DNA of 64,000 nt from Dichotomocladium elegans (lineage: Eukaryota > Mucoromycota > Mucoromycetes > Mucorales > Lichtheimiaceae), in the NCBI GenBank assembly GCA_025716815.1, contig JAIXMN010000004.1, forward strand, positions 1,736,001 through 1,800,000, read 5' to 3'. Below the pieces are notes generated by a model that was not told where the DNA came from, did no database searches, and saw only the letters and a program-made list of their open reading frames with translations. The translations under genes and the position numbers were made by a program. Positions within the stretch are counted from its first letter, which is position 1, and every line of letters begins with the position of its first letter. Of this stretch, positions 46,128-56,974 are shown piece by piece.

Positions 46128-47238
46128 TGCGAATTACTGAAAAGAGAGAGAAAGAAAAAGCTTCGTATCGACCTCCCCCATTCCCTTATAACACCCAAAA
46201 AAAATTTTCGTGTCCCTTCCCCCCGCCCGTTCACCTCTCTGTGGCTTTTCCCTCGGAGTTTGTTTCATACCATCCGCGGAGAGCCTTCGAATAAGGTCGC
46301 ATGAAAACGGCCGCAGCTCGATACATCCGGATATGCGCACAACGATAACCATTTTGTCCTGGTCAGTACCATCAGGTAGCTGCGTTGAACGTGCCTTCCT
46401 TCAACTGAATACTTTTATCCTTGCTCTTTGGGTATTCATAACAATAAGCTCACACTTACTCTTGCGGTTATTCAGTCTGTGAGCAGAGAGATTTGTGTGT
46501 ATGCGTGTGTGCGTGTGATGGATGTATAGTAGAAGATTGACAATTTGTTGCAAATATTTATTGTTCCCCGGCGAGTTTCTGAACAGGCTGACATGCGATT
46601 ATGATTTTGGGCAAATAGTATATGCACCGAAAAGATGTCTAAGAAAATTGCAGATCGATCTATGTCCCAAATGCTCGCTGTGCTAAAAAGAACAACGAGT
46701 CGAGAGGTCAGAAGTAGTCACTGCATCTTCCATCTTGAGGAAGATATATCGTAGAGAAAACCGCATTAGGTACTGTCAAATGTACATCTTGATACGTATA
46801 TTCTGCTAGTATATGGGAAGATAATGAGAGAAGTTTAGCTTTGAAAATAAAATTTATTGGGATGCTTGGCTGGGCCAGTATCAAGAATAGCATGTATGGA
46901 GAAGGGCTGAAAAATGGGGGTGAATGTCTACTCTTTATATTCTATACTATGTATACGCTATAGTGCACGAGCAGTTGGCTGTTCAGTGTAATTGGTGATG
47001 GTATTATGAAAGAGAAAATCGCTATACATCGGGTATGATCGATATGTGTATTAAGCTCATATGCTGCTGAAGACAAACATGGATGGTGATCGTTTTTTAT
47101 AAGTGACAGTGATGGCGGACATGACTGAAATTGGGGCATTATTGAGCAGCTTTAGATGCTCTAAGGGTGTATTCGAATGGGATGCGGCAGTATCCACCAA
47201 TGCTCGAGGGAACTGTACATGGTGGCAAGAGATTGCAG
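46128..47238. other. Intergenic, nothing recognised
   Basis: Upstream region of RPL22 (pyrimidine-rich at about 46200-46260), then AT-rich sequence without a recognised gene on either strand. Confidence 0.4.
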
Positions 47239-47548
47239 CTAGCCGATTGCTTTTCCCGTCAGTAAAGCAAGAAGTAATAGTAATAATACATATTTCTACA
47301 CTTACAGACCCAGTCAGCGACAGAGTCAGTCATATGCTTCGTAAAAGTACGGGCATGATCCAATCTACAATGGGCTTATCGATCAATCAATTATTATCAT
47401 GTCCATACCGAAAACATGCTTACCCGTAAAAGCGAGCTGTCCCCAGTACTAGACCGGCAGTTATGCTAATAGCGCCGCCAATGTAAGCCTTGTTAATGGT
47501 TGGCGATGTTGTGTGATGGACCATCTGTGTAACCACAGCAACGGACAT
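47239..47548 (-). CDS. Putative 64-aa membrane protein (three exons)
   Basis: Exons 47548-47424, 47364-47306 and 47249-47239 join in frame (195 nt) at GT-AG sites. The product starts MSVAVVTQMVHHTTSPTINK, has one membrane segment (AYIGGAISITAGLVLGTARF) and a short amphipathic C-terminus (KHMTDSVADWVSIG). Size and topology resemble small accessory proteins of the mitochondrial inner membrane, but I do not recognise a family. The last exon (11 nt) is the weakest part; reading on from exon 2 gives a slightly different end. Confidence 0.42.
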
Positions 47549-48539
47549 AGTACGCAAGAAGAAGAAGAGAAAGAAAATAATCAAGCAGCAAAGAGAGGGG
47601 GTAGAAGCTGAAATGATATATGCTTACGTTCTATTTCAGTCTCTCTGCGCCTCCGCATCAAGGATTTAATAGTAGAAGGTAAAAAGAAAGTCTATGCGAT
47701 GCACACGTCTGCAGTCGACGGTCTTTCGTTCAACCAGCTATCTCTTCAATCAACCAACGGAACACTCCCCCCAATTCTCCGAATTCTCCTTTTTCCCTGG
47801 GGACTTGCAGCAGGCAAAGTTGATCTGTGGCCTGAGGAAAGAGAGTGTGTATGCTAATAAAGCATCAACCACCCCCTATTACATTCCCTCCCTTGTTCTC
47901 TATCCTAGAAGCTAGACAAGGAGATGAGAGAGGATACACGAAAGCAACCCCATCACAGCTTGTTCCAATTGGTGTTATCTACAAGCTTCCTTTAGCTGGT
48001 GCTGTAAGGTCCAATGTGGAACCATAAGATGAATCTATGACATTATGAATTGCGGACAGACAGTATTTATGAGGATTATTACATCCGAACAAGAATCTCA
48101 GGCCGGGTGCTCACTTTATCTTCTTTCTGCTCTAATTAATGTCAAAATTTTCGATGTTGCATGCAATCCTCCTGGCACGTAAAAGCCGAATTATGCGTTG
48201 GCTTGGATTAGCTCCTGTTTTTCCATCACTTTTAGGTCATTCAAGGTAGAGCAAGGTTGGACATTGCGGGAAAAAAAAAAAAAAGGGAGAAATGCCACGT
48301 TTTAACGCGCATGTGTTCAGCGCCTGTCGGTGATAAATCGGTGCAGTGCGCCCAACGCCGGATTATTTAGAACACCGCCAGCTGTCATAAGTGAGCGCTG
48401 TGTGTATATGGGTGAGAGCATCTGTAGGGACAGCTGCCCAAAAGGCCAGATAATTTTACATCCATTCAAGTATCGTATCCAACCGTCTATTCTCTCTCGA
48501 TAGACCACTTTTTTGGTGTATACAATCCGTGCACAGGCC
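47549..48539. other. Intergenic, divergent promoter region
   Basis: No gene was recognised between the small membrane protein (minus) and the RNF220-like gene (plus). There is an A-run at about 48272-48285. Confidence 0.4.
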
Positions 48540-50328
48540 ATGTCCTCTTCTAACCGCGAACTCGCTGAATCAGCAGATCCTGTTTCACAAGACAAGTGAG
48601 CATAAAAACCCTTCCATATCGACAAGGCGGGAAAAAATAAAAGGAAGCGCACACACCAAGAAGAGCGCGCGCTTATTTTTTTGTACATGGCACACTTAAA
48701 CGACTAGACCGCAACGATCAAAAAAGCGCGGCAAGAGCCTTGCGCGTGAACTCCAGCACCTCGTTGATAACAATAACGGCAAACGAGGTATGCCTCTCGC
48801 TTTGAAGAGTTTTACCTCTCTCGCCAATTTCTAAAAAAAAGAGAGTCATCAGCCAAACGTGATCTTCCAAAATGTCCGATATGTCAGGATCGCATTGGCG
48901 TCGATCAGTGGGCTGCGCATTATGCGCATGAGCTTGAACGCCTCGATTCGCTTGATTCCGACGTCTATGACGATCCTCAGCATAGAGGCAAGCGCCGCGG
49001 CGCGGCATTACTCGCTCGACAACAACTTGAAAAGTCAAAGAGCAAAAAGAAGCCAGGATCAGCATACGATGATCTTTTGGGAAAGGTGCACAAAAATCGA
49101 GAACACCGGAAGGAAGCATTAGCGCGATTAGGTAGGTGTGAGTGAGGACACTGGAATAACAGCAATGGGATCCTGTAATTTTCACATACCACATTTTTTC
49201 AGATCCCACATTCCACATGGAAGAGATACCTGAAGCCTTGAGTCAATGTGTGTGCTTTTGAAAGAGAATTAACTTTCCCGCATGTCTTTTTCCTAACTCC
49301 CCTTGGGCATGTGTCTGTGTCCCTGTGATGTTTGTTTTAGCTTTACTTGACCAAGAAGCCAATGCGCAGACTTGTTTCATTTGCAATGAGCGACTACATG
49401 GCGATCTGGATGCTGTCAACTTGCATATCGACAATTGTTTAGCGACAATCGATGCGCAACAACAACAGCAGACTGGCAGCAACAACGATGCAAATAGCGG
49501 ATGGGAAGAATATGAGTGGGCTGGCCAAACCCGAGTACGTGCGTCAGCGATGATGGAAGGCGGCTACGGCGGTATGGATGCGTTCCTTTTCCCTTCTGAA
49601 TGGGTATATTATTCCGAATAAGCAGATGTAGCTCATATCTATCCATTATAGGAGCTGGATTTGCTACCGCTAGCAAGCGCGAAGAAGATGAAGATGATGA
49701 GGACCTTGATGTAGAAGATGACGATGATGCAAAATACGGTGCAGTCCAGTATACCGAAGGAGATGTTGTATTTGGTGCAGAAGAGGATGAAGATGCCGAG
49801 GCGTTGCGGGAGATGGTTGCCGGGAGTAGTAATACGCGCCGCTCACCGTAAGCATTTCAAATGGTGGGTGAGAAAGGGAGTAGATCCAGTTGTTAATAAC
49901 ATAGCACGCAGTGATCAACAAGAGCACGAGCAACAAGGACAACAGCGGAGCGATTACGAGGACACTGTCTCCGATGAAAACTGGCGAAGAACTGCGCAAG
50001 AGGACGCATTGCAAGCAGAAGCTGGAGGTCATTCTAGGCTTATTGTTGAGTCGCTCAAATCTCGGATTCATCAACTGGTAAAGAAAGAACCCAAACGCTA
50101 TCTTTTTATTTGGCACTTAACAAGGATATGCACGCACAGGAATTAACGGCGCGATCTGCACCTCGATGTCTTATATGCCTCGAGCCATATAAAACACCAC
50201 TGACTTCGATCGTCTGTTGGCATGTCCACTGCGAGCAATGCTGGCTCCAGACGCTGGGGTCAAAAAAGCTATGTCCCCAGTGCCAGAAAATCACTGGGCC
50301 TTCTGATCTTCGGCGCATCTACTTGTGA
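48540..50328 (+). CDS. RNF220-like RING-type E3 ubiquitin ligase
   Basis: Eight exons: 48540-48595, 48708-48787, 48853-49131, 49203-49247, 49341-49571, 49652-49847, 49912-50077, 50125-50328; 1257 nt, 418 aa. The layout matches RNF220: an N-terminal zinc finger KCPICQDRIGVDQWAAHYAH, a second zinc finger QTCFICNERLHGDLDAVNLH, the block RASAMMEGGYGGAGFATASK, the acidic DEDLDVEDDDDAKYGAVQYT with EGDVVFG, and a C-terminal RING CLICLEPYKTPLTSIVCWHV then HCEQCWLQTLG with CPQC, ending DLRRIYL like the animal protein. RING E3s bring E2-ubiquitin to substrates; animal RNF220 acts on nuclear factors. The fungal substrate is unknown. All splice phases agree. Confidence 0.9.
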
Positions 50329-50637
50329 TTCATCCTCTTTATCTTCCTTCCCCTGTTTATCACTCGTTGAAATATTCCCTCTCCATCCCTTCATTGCCAT
50401 TTATCTGCATCCTCTATGTAATAACCTATCGTAGTTTTATCTTGCACGAAATCAAAGAGGAAGAGCCACGCGAAATTTACATGAAAATAAAGTATTTGTA
50501 TAGATATTTTTTTACTTGCATTCGCGTTATGTGTTCCCAACCCCACCCCAGCCAAGAGATTTTTTTTTCCTTGAGGGGAAGAAATAAGACACCCTTTCTT
50601 TTCTTCTCTTTCCTCTTCCCCTCCATTAAAATCCGCA
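50329..50637. other. Intergenic/5' UTR of the synaptobrevin gene
   Basis: CT-rich sequence with no recognised gene. Its last part is the 5' leader of the next transcript, which ends in the split start codon. Confidence 0.5.
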
Positions 50638-51324
50638 ATGTAAGCGCGCAGTCTATATTTCTCTATTTTTTTTTTTTTGTTTTTTGCTCGATAATGCATG
50701 CGGGAATGAATGGTCTTTATAATGAACTCTTTATTCACTTCTCTTCTCTCTGGTAGGTCAGCGCCCTACGATCCGTATATTCCCAACAGCCAGCAAGGGA
50801 GTGCTCCCAAAGACAACAAGACCTCACGCGTCCAAGCACAGGTCGACGAGGTGGTCAACATTATGCAAGATAACATCGACAAGGTCATGCAACGTGGTGA
50901 ACGGCTGGATGACTTGCGTGGCAAGACAGGTAACATGGGATGAGATAGGACATCTCTCACTCTATGGTTTTTCCTCATTCTTACTCCAAAACTAGAGGAC
51001 CTGCAATCAACTGCGCATCATTTCCGGCGAGGAGCGAACCAGGTGCGAAAGCGAATGTGGTGGAAGGACTTGAAGTGGAAGATCATCATCGGTGTCACTA
51101 TTCTTATTATTCTTGGTATCATCATTGGTATGTCGTGGTGCTGTTTATCCTTCGTCGCTGCAATCTCGCCAACACTAGCGTCTTTTCTCTCTTTCTAGGT
51201 TCGATCGTCGGCACACAGGTAAACAATTCAAAGCAGGCCCAAACTGTCCCATACTCTTTTTCCTGCTTTCTTGCAGATGGCTGAGGGCGGAGTGGGGATG
51301 TGGCTGTGGCGGATGGCAGACTAA
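50638..51324 (+). CDS. SNC1: Synaptobrevin/VAMP v-SNARE (Snc1/2 type)
   Basis: Five exons: 50638-50639, 50757-50929, 50996-51127, 51199-51218, 51277-51324; 375 nt, 124 aa. It drives fusion of exocytic and endocytic vesicles with the plasma membrane. The start codon is split: AT closes exon 1 before a GTAAGC donor and G opens exon 2, giving MSAPYDPYIPNSQQ. The R-SNARE motif runs SRVQAQVDEVVNIMQDNIDK, VMQRGERLDDLRGKTEDLQS, with the central Arg in MQRGERL and the tail HHFRRGANQVRKRMWWKDLK. One membrane anchor follows (IIIGVTILIILGIIIGSIVG). Most fungal homologues end shortly after the anchor; here about 15 residues (MAEGGVGMWLWRMAD) follow, so the last two splice choices are less certain. Confidence 0.92.
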
Positions 51325-51493
51325 CTATGGGGACTTTGTGATAGACCAACAAGAATTAAAAACAAGCGGAGGACGGTGTTGTCAGCCTATACCCCATTCT
51401 TCAGTCTATCTCTTTTCTGTCTCTATCTCTCTTTATTTCTGCTATTATATTCGGTGCGCAATACAACACTCGGAGAGCTATGTAATATTTTTA

Positions 51494-53865
51494 TTAAAGA
51501 ATGTAACGGAAGGCGGGATGACGGTCATACAGGTCGGGTGTTTTTCCCGGTGAGGACCCGCTTTGCTGCTCGCCATTATTCCGTTGTATTTCGTCGCGGC
51601 GCAAGTTTTCCCGCTTGAAGAGAATGCGGAGTATTATCACAAGAATAAACGTTGCCAGTGCGAATCCTAAGCAAATATAATGGCCGCGATGATAATCCGG
51701 TGCATCGTCATCTCGGTAAAGCTAAAGGCTATATATGTGGGTCTGTCCCTCTCTTTCACCTTGTTCGCTTCATTTCCTTACGTTAGATCCTAGGATACTA
51801 AAGCACTACATCGTAGTATTCTTGTTTGTTTAAACGTCTCTATAGCCAGTGTGTATATATCCCTCGTACCTGAGACATCGCATTAGAAAAAGCAATGGCA
51901 ACTCCCCGCTTGGTATGGCCAAGATTATTATTGCTGATCCAGGAAAGACACTAAGAGAGGCTCTCATGTCAACAACAAAGACGATAAAAAGGGAGAAGGA
52001 GTGTTGGGGGAAAGCATACCAGTGGGATTAAAGGATAAACGCCCGAAGCTACGAGAATAGCGCCGGCATACTTTACGGGTAAGGCGATACCGGCCAGGAG
52101 AAAAATATAGCCGACCACGGTCATTCCGAGGCACACTAGACATGAGAATGCCCGCTGCCTTGTCTTGTCCGAGTACCACGATATTACAAGCACACATACG
52201 CAGGCCGCCACGTAAGGTGGGATGGTAAGCAGCTGGGCCTCGAGAGACTGGAAACCCATGCCCTTCACGATGGTCGGTGAAAACAAAGTATAGGACGCCA
52301 AGCATACATGAATGCCGCTATAGATGAAAGCAAAAAACCAGGTATGAGGGTCCTTGAGGGCAGCCCAGAGTTGTTGCTGACTGAAACTGGTGTCATCAGC
52401 CTCGGTGTGGAGCTTAGTTCGCTCGATGGCCATGTCCTTTTCGGAGGGGGTCAGCCACCATGTTGTATTAGCCGTTTCAGGGCTATAGCATAGAAATAGG
52501 ATGGTGTTACTGAGTCCGACTTCTTTCCGTGTGTGCAGGTGGGAAGAATACTTGCTAATTGGGTAGAAAGAAGAGACAGAGAATGCCGATAACGACGGTC
52601 GGTAGACCTTCGATCAAGAAAAGCCATCGCCAAGAGGCCATCCCAGCCACCTGATCCATATGGCCGATAATAGCCCATGCAAAAACACCTCCGAACGCCC
52701 CTGCTATGGTTGATGCACCGAAAAATATGGAGATCTATAGTTTGTTCGTCTACAGTGTTAGAGCCCTGGGGGTCTTTTCCTCCTGAACTTGGCCTAATTC
52801 ACTCGCCCTTAAAGCCATTTCGTGACGTTGATACCAGAAGCTAATCAGCAAGGGCAAACAGGGTGATACTCCAGCCTCAAAGCATCCCAAAAAGAAACGC
52901 GCTAAGTCATAGAGAACATCAATGATTCTTTTTCTATCCTGCATAGATGCAAGAAATGCAGTACCTGTCATAATCCCCGCAAATCCCTGTGTCCCAGCAA
53001 TGCTATACCGCGGTGAAGTCTCTTGAGAACATATAACCTTGGAAACTCGTTATGTCCTGGTATAGAAAAACACAAACCTTGATGAAGATACTCCCTGAAA
53101 AAAAAGGAAGAAAAAGTTTAGCGGGAAATTCTTTAAAAGCCCAGATCCCTCAATCCATTTACCCATAGAATAGTCGACAGACCGATGAGTAAGGAGGGTT
53201 TGAATCTAGAGTGAAAAGAGAGGCGGGTGGGTTCCCTCGTCGTTGAAATATAATGGATACGCGTATCTACTCACAGCTTGACTGCGATACTTGCGGGCAC
53301 TTGGAAAACAACGTAGCCTAGAAAGATCCACTGCACATGTCAGCTCCCAATGGCTAGCTTCTACCATGGCTATACTTGCCGACGAAAAATATCGAGAGGG
53401 CGTTGTAAAAATCGCTTCCCTCAAGGCGAAGATCGTGCTCGAGACTACCCAAACGTGCGTTTCCGATATTACCCTTGGGTTACGTTACCAATGGACAGGG
53501 TGAGATAAGGCGACCGTTATTTTTCTAGTACACCTACTCGATCAAGGTACGAGAATAAATAAAGAACGGAAAGAGCTGGCATAAGACTTATTGGAGATAC
53601 CAAAAAAAAAAACACGGAAAGGTTACAAGGTATCCCATATGTACGTTCTTTTTTTTCCATACGTCAAATCGAGCTTTCGAACGAGTTTGCGTTCTAGATG
53701 ATGCTGGTGTTGCTGTTTCTCTGCGGTATCAAGATACTGAGTACTATGGACGGACCTCATTTCGACTTCATGCAGGCCTTTCAATTCGGTTGATGACTCT
53801 GAGGTACACAGAGAACTCTGCGTGTCGAAATTCGCCTCTCTTATAGGAATTTGCTGAACCGACAT
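51494..53865 (-). CDS. MFS carrier of the DAL5/TNA1 (anion:cation symporter) family
   Basis: Twelve exons on the minus strand (53865-53663, 53586-53538, 53473-53380, 53317-53275, 53205-53163, 53094-53078, 53002-52965, 52901-52807, 52734-52556, 52482-52020, 51950-51870, 51721-51494); 1533 nt, 510 aa. The family imports allantoate, nicotinate, vitamins or similar organic anions with protons. Visible: SYLDRGNIGNARL, YNALSIFFVGYVVFQVP, GFAGIMTARFFLGCFEAG, VSPCLPLLISFWYQRHEMAL, SWRWLFLIEGLPTVVIG, WWLTPSEKDMAIERTK, SNAMSQ and a C-terminal helix GHYICLGFALATFILV. Three introns use GC donors (GCAAGT at 53379, GCGAGT at 52806, GCAAGT at 52555), and one exon is only 17 nt. The join before LYRDDDAPDYHRG lacks about ten residues usual in the family, so that junction is less sure. 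Substrate unknown. Confidence 0.88.
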
Positions 53866-54813
53866 TTATATTTGCTTGTTGGTAAAAACAGAGAAAGAGA
53901 AAAGGAAAGAATACTATGCAAAGCTGACCTAATGCCACCCGCATCATTTTTTGTACGTCGAAAATAGGAGGTTCACTTGCATATTCTCTTTCGACGGATT
54001 GCACCGCCTATGGCAGTCAAAATACAGATATATCTTACCAAGTGTTCATGCGTCTATAATTGAATAAGCTAATGTCTGGACCGTTCCTTTTGTAAATGGC
54101 CCTGGCGCTCTCGACTCTTCCAGTTCAAACAAAAGTATTCGTCTTTTCTCACTGCAAACTTCCATCAAGGGGTTAGATCTGCCCTGTGCTTCTTGTCTTG
54201 CTCCCTTGGAGTTGTTGCTGCAACTGCTCGGTATTATATGCTAATGCGTTTGTACTGAAGCCGCTATTCCCTCTTTCTCTTTTACCCCGTCGATGAGATC
54301 CCGCAAAAAAGTCACCGTTCATTAAAATGCCAACGCGGCACTGGCCTTAAGAATAGTTGCAACCACAGGCGCATGGTGAACGTATATGTAGGGGTGGGTG
54401 CGTCGGAATCCATACTCGTTCCCAACGTGTAAACAAGGCGATGTCGATCACTGGCCTTATCGAAAGGGAAGGGGGATGATGATGGGAGAGAAAAGAGGAA
54501 GACGTATTTTTTCTTTCCTATAAATATAAATTGCGTATGAAGCCGGATGCTATTTGGTAGGTTGTCCTGATGAGAAGACAGTACGATCTTGCATTGTGGC
54601 GTCGGTGGTCCTGTGGGTTTTGTCTTTCTTTAAAGGAAGATGATAGAGAGAGGGGGGTGAGTGTATAAGCGCGCCTTGTCGTCGTCTTGTCTAATTATTG
54701 CGAATGCAGTGTGATCATGAAAAGTCGCCATCTTCGGATAATTGTCGCTGCAGGTCTTCGTGACGGAGGTTATATCCGTCAGCGAGTATCTATCATCATC
54801 AGCAGCTAGCATG
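53866..54813. other. Intergenic, nothing recognised
   Basis: Promoter side of the MFS gene and 3' side of the TBC gene. No further gene was recognised. Confidence 0.4.
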
Positions 54814-56225
54814 TTAGGTAATCCTCGATATGGCGGTAGGTAACGCGGTATTTACCCGTCGAACATCCATTCCTGGCAGTCGGAGCAGCATCGTCCGAAT
54901 CTCTGACTGTTCCAGATCCTCCAGATTTTCCCGAGCATTTAGCAGTATTGCTGATGTAATAAAGATACTTTTTAGTGGTTGCAATGACTAACCGAAGACA
55001 TGTTTCCTTACCCAGGCAGACATACGGGTGAAATTCCAGAGGATCAGGCATGGCAAAGTATGCATCTATGTACAACGTAAATTCGCCTTGTACCATTTTC
55101 CACAGACTACCTCACGTACCCCAAAGTCGAATAAGGTCTTCAAACTGCATTTCACGAGTAAGCAAATGCTGGAGCCATGATGTTATCCATTCATTCAGAT
55201 CGACCTCCTCGTCTTCAAAATAGTTGCAACTAAAAGCGTCGCGTTAACAGAGGACATCAGCAACAATGTTCCTTTTTTCTCTTCTTTGACGTACAGATCA
55301 GGCAGGGTATGACGAAAGAGCGTCATGAATTTAGCGACGCTTTCCTTAATGGTATGTGTTGCGCTGTATTCGTCTGATTGTTATTATCAACCCCTCCCTT
55401 CGGTTAGAAAATGTCGCAGGCGCAAGTGTGGGGGGGGCATAGATAAAACTTTACCGAGCATCTGCATCAGGCGCTCGAAGCAATAATATGCGTCGCACTC
55501 TTCAGCATAAACATAGATAAAAGGGGCGCAAAGGGATATCAAGGCCGGATGGTACTCTGTGTCGCGGTTCGCGTTGAGGTAGGCCAAGATCACATTTTCA
55601 AAGCGGGCAAGATAATGCCGCCCTTCCAGCAGCGGGACTCGGCGCTGGTATCGACTCACTTCGCCACGGATACGCTTGGCGATATCCATGTCAACCTTGT
55701 CCATTTGTTCATAGTCTTCTTTTCGCGCCTTAGATGTTGTCAGTTCCTTGGCTGTCATTGAATTTGAATTAAGTATTTTGCCCCCCATCCTCGCCATCAT
55801 CCCACTTTCATGTTTAACAAAACAGACATTTTCGTTTCCCCCACCCCACCTATCTTTTTCAAAGCACACATAGTTCCTTTTCCCTTTCCTTCCCAAAGAA
55901 TACAAAACCATACATCGATCGGCTTGCTGAATTCCCAAGAGATATTTCCAGACTTCCTGAAAGTTATGTTGTTCATGTCAACATTCTTCCAGCCATAGAA
56001 AAGGTATGGGAAAAATTGCTTTACCCCGCGAAGCTCATTTGGAACACCGTGGCGAGCCAGTATCCGCAGTCGTTCCAGGTCAACGTACACTTCGGATTGC
56101 AAAATCTCCAAGTAGTCAGTCATATTCGACAGGGCCTCGGTCTGGTGTCTCTCCATGCGGGAGGGGCGATCGCGATGTCTAGGGCCAGTACTTGTTACGG
56201 GCGAACGCATGGAGAGTTGAAGCAT
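54814..56225 (-). CDS. TBC-domain Rab GTPase-activating protein
   Basis: Seven exons on the minus strand: 56225-56025, 55956-55914, 55751-55455, 55373-55295, 55229-55120, 55065-55012, 54950-54814; 921 nt, 306 aa. TBC proteins switch off Rab GTPases in vesicle traffic. The domain fills most of the protein: HGVPNELRGEVWKYLLGIQQ (TBC entry), MDIAKRIRGEVSRYQRRVPL (the place of the conserved Arg-finger region), FENVILAYLNANRDTEYHPA, LISLCAPFIYVYAEECDAYY (with CFERLM), DLIRLWDAYFAMPDPLEFHP, and an ending SRIT. The canonical IPRT-type motif is not obvious (RYQRR stands there instead), so the catalytic finger should be checked. It is a small, stand-alone TBC protein; I do not assign a specific yeast Gyp orthologue. 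Confidence 0.9.
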
Positions 56226-56974
56226 AAGACGATGGAGGGTGGGGGCTTGGAGAAAAAGGAAGAGAAGAAGCTTAGAAATAAAGAAGGCGAGAACGTTAAA
56301 AAAAGGAAATAAAACAAGCGCACGGAAAAGCCCGACTGTTTATAAAAAAAAAAAGTATTCGTCTTCAGCAATTCTTTTATTTTTATCTTTTTTCACGATG
56401 CTCGGCAGCAAATAATATGGTCGTTCTATTCTACTTTATCACCCCTCACTCCTCTTGATGACTATCAGTCACAGGGAGCAATTGACTTTCTACGACCAAT
56501 ACCAATTAAGATGGTCTACGCGAAAGAGAACGTTCAGTATTGGACTTGGGGCTCTGGCCCACCAGATCCTCCCATTTAAGTTTTGATCAAGCATTGAGCG
56601 GAGTGGGTTTTCCTGGGATATTTTAAACGCAGCACACGTCCCAAAAAACTTGGACCTACAGGAATTTCATCAGTGCACGCAGTGTACACACACGCACACG
56701 CGCACGCACGCACACACAGACACACACACACACACATACCCAAACCCAGATAAAAGCGGTAGAGATAAAGAAGGAAAGGAAGGACTCCTCATTCTCAGTC
56801 TTATATGCTTCTCCATCCATCTCTCTTGTTTCAAAGTGCACAAGAGGAATAGAAGAATTAACGAGTAACTAGCCTCCGTCCTGTGGGGAGTTTACACATT
56901 ACCGATCCTTTTGTCTTAGAGGAACAACCACGTAGTGCGGGTGTTTCTCTTCCACAACATTCCTCCTATTCACT
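56226..56974. other. Intergenic with a (CA)n microsatellite at about 56686-56737
   Basis: Divergent promoter region between the TBC and FYVE-RING genes. A CA/CGCA repeat of about 50 bp is the only structured feature seen. Confidence 0.6.
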
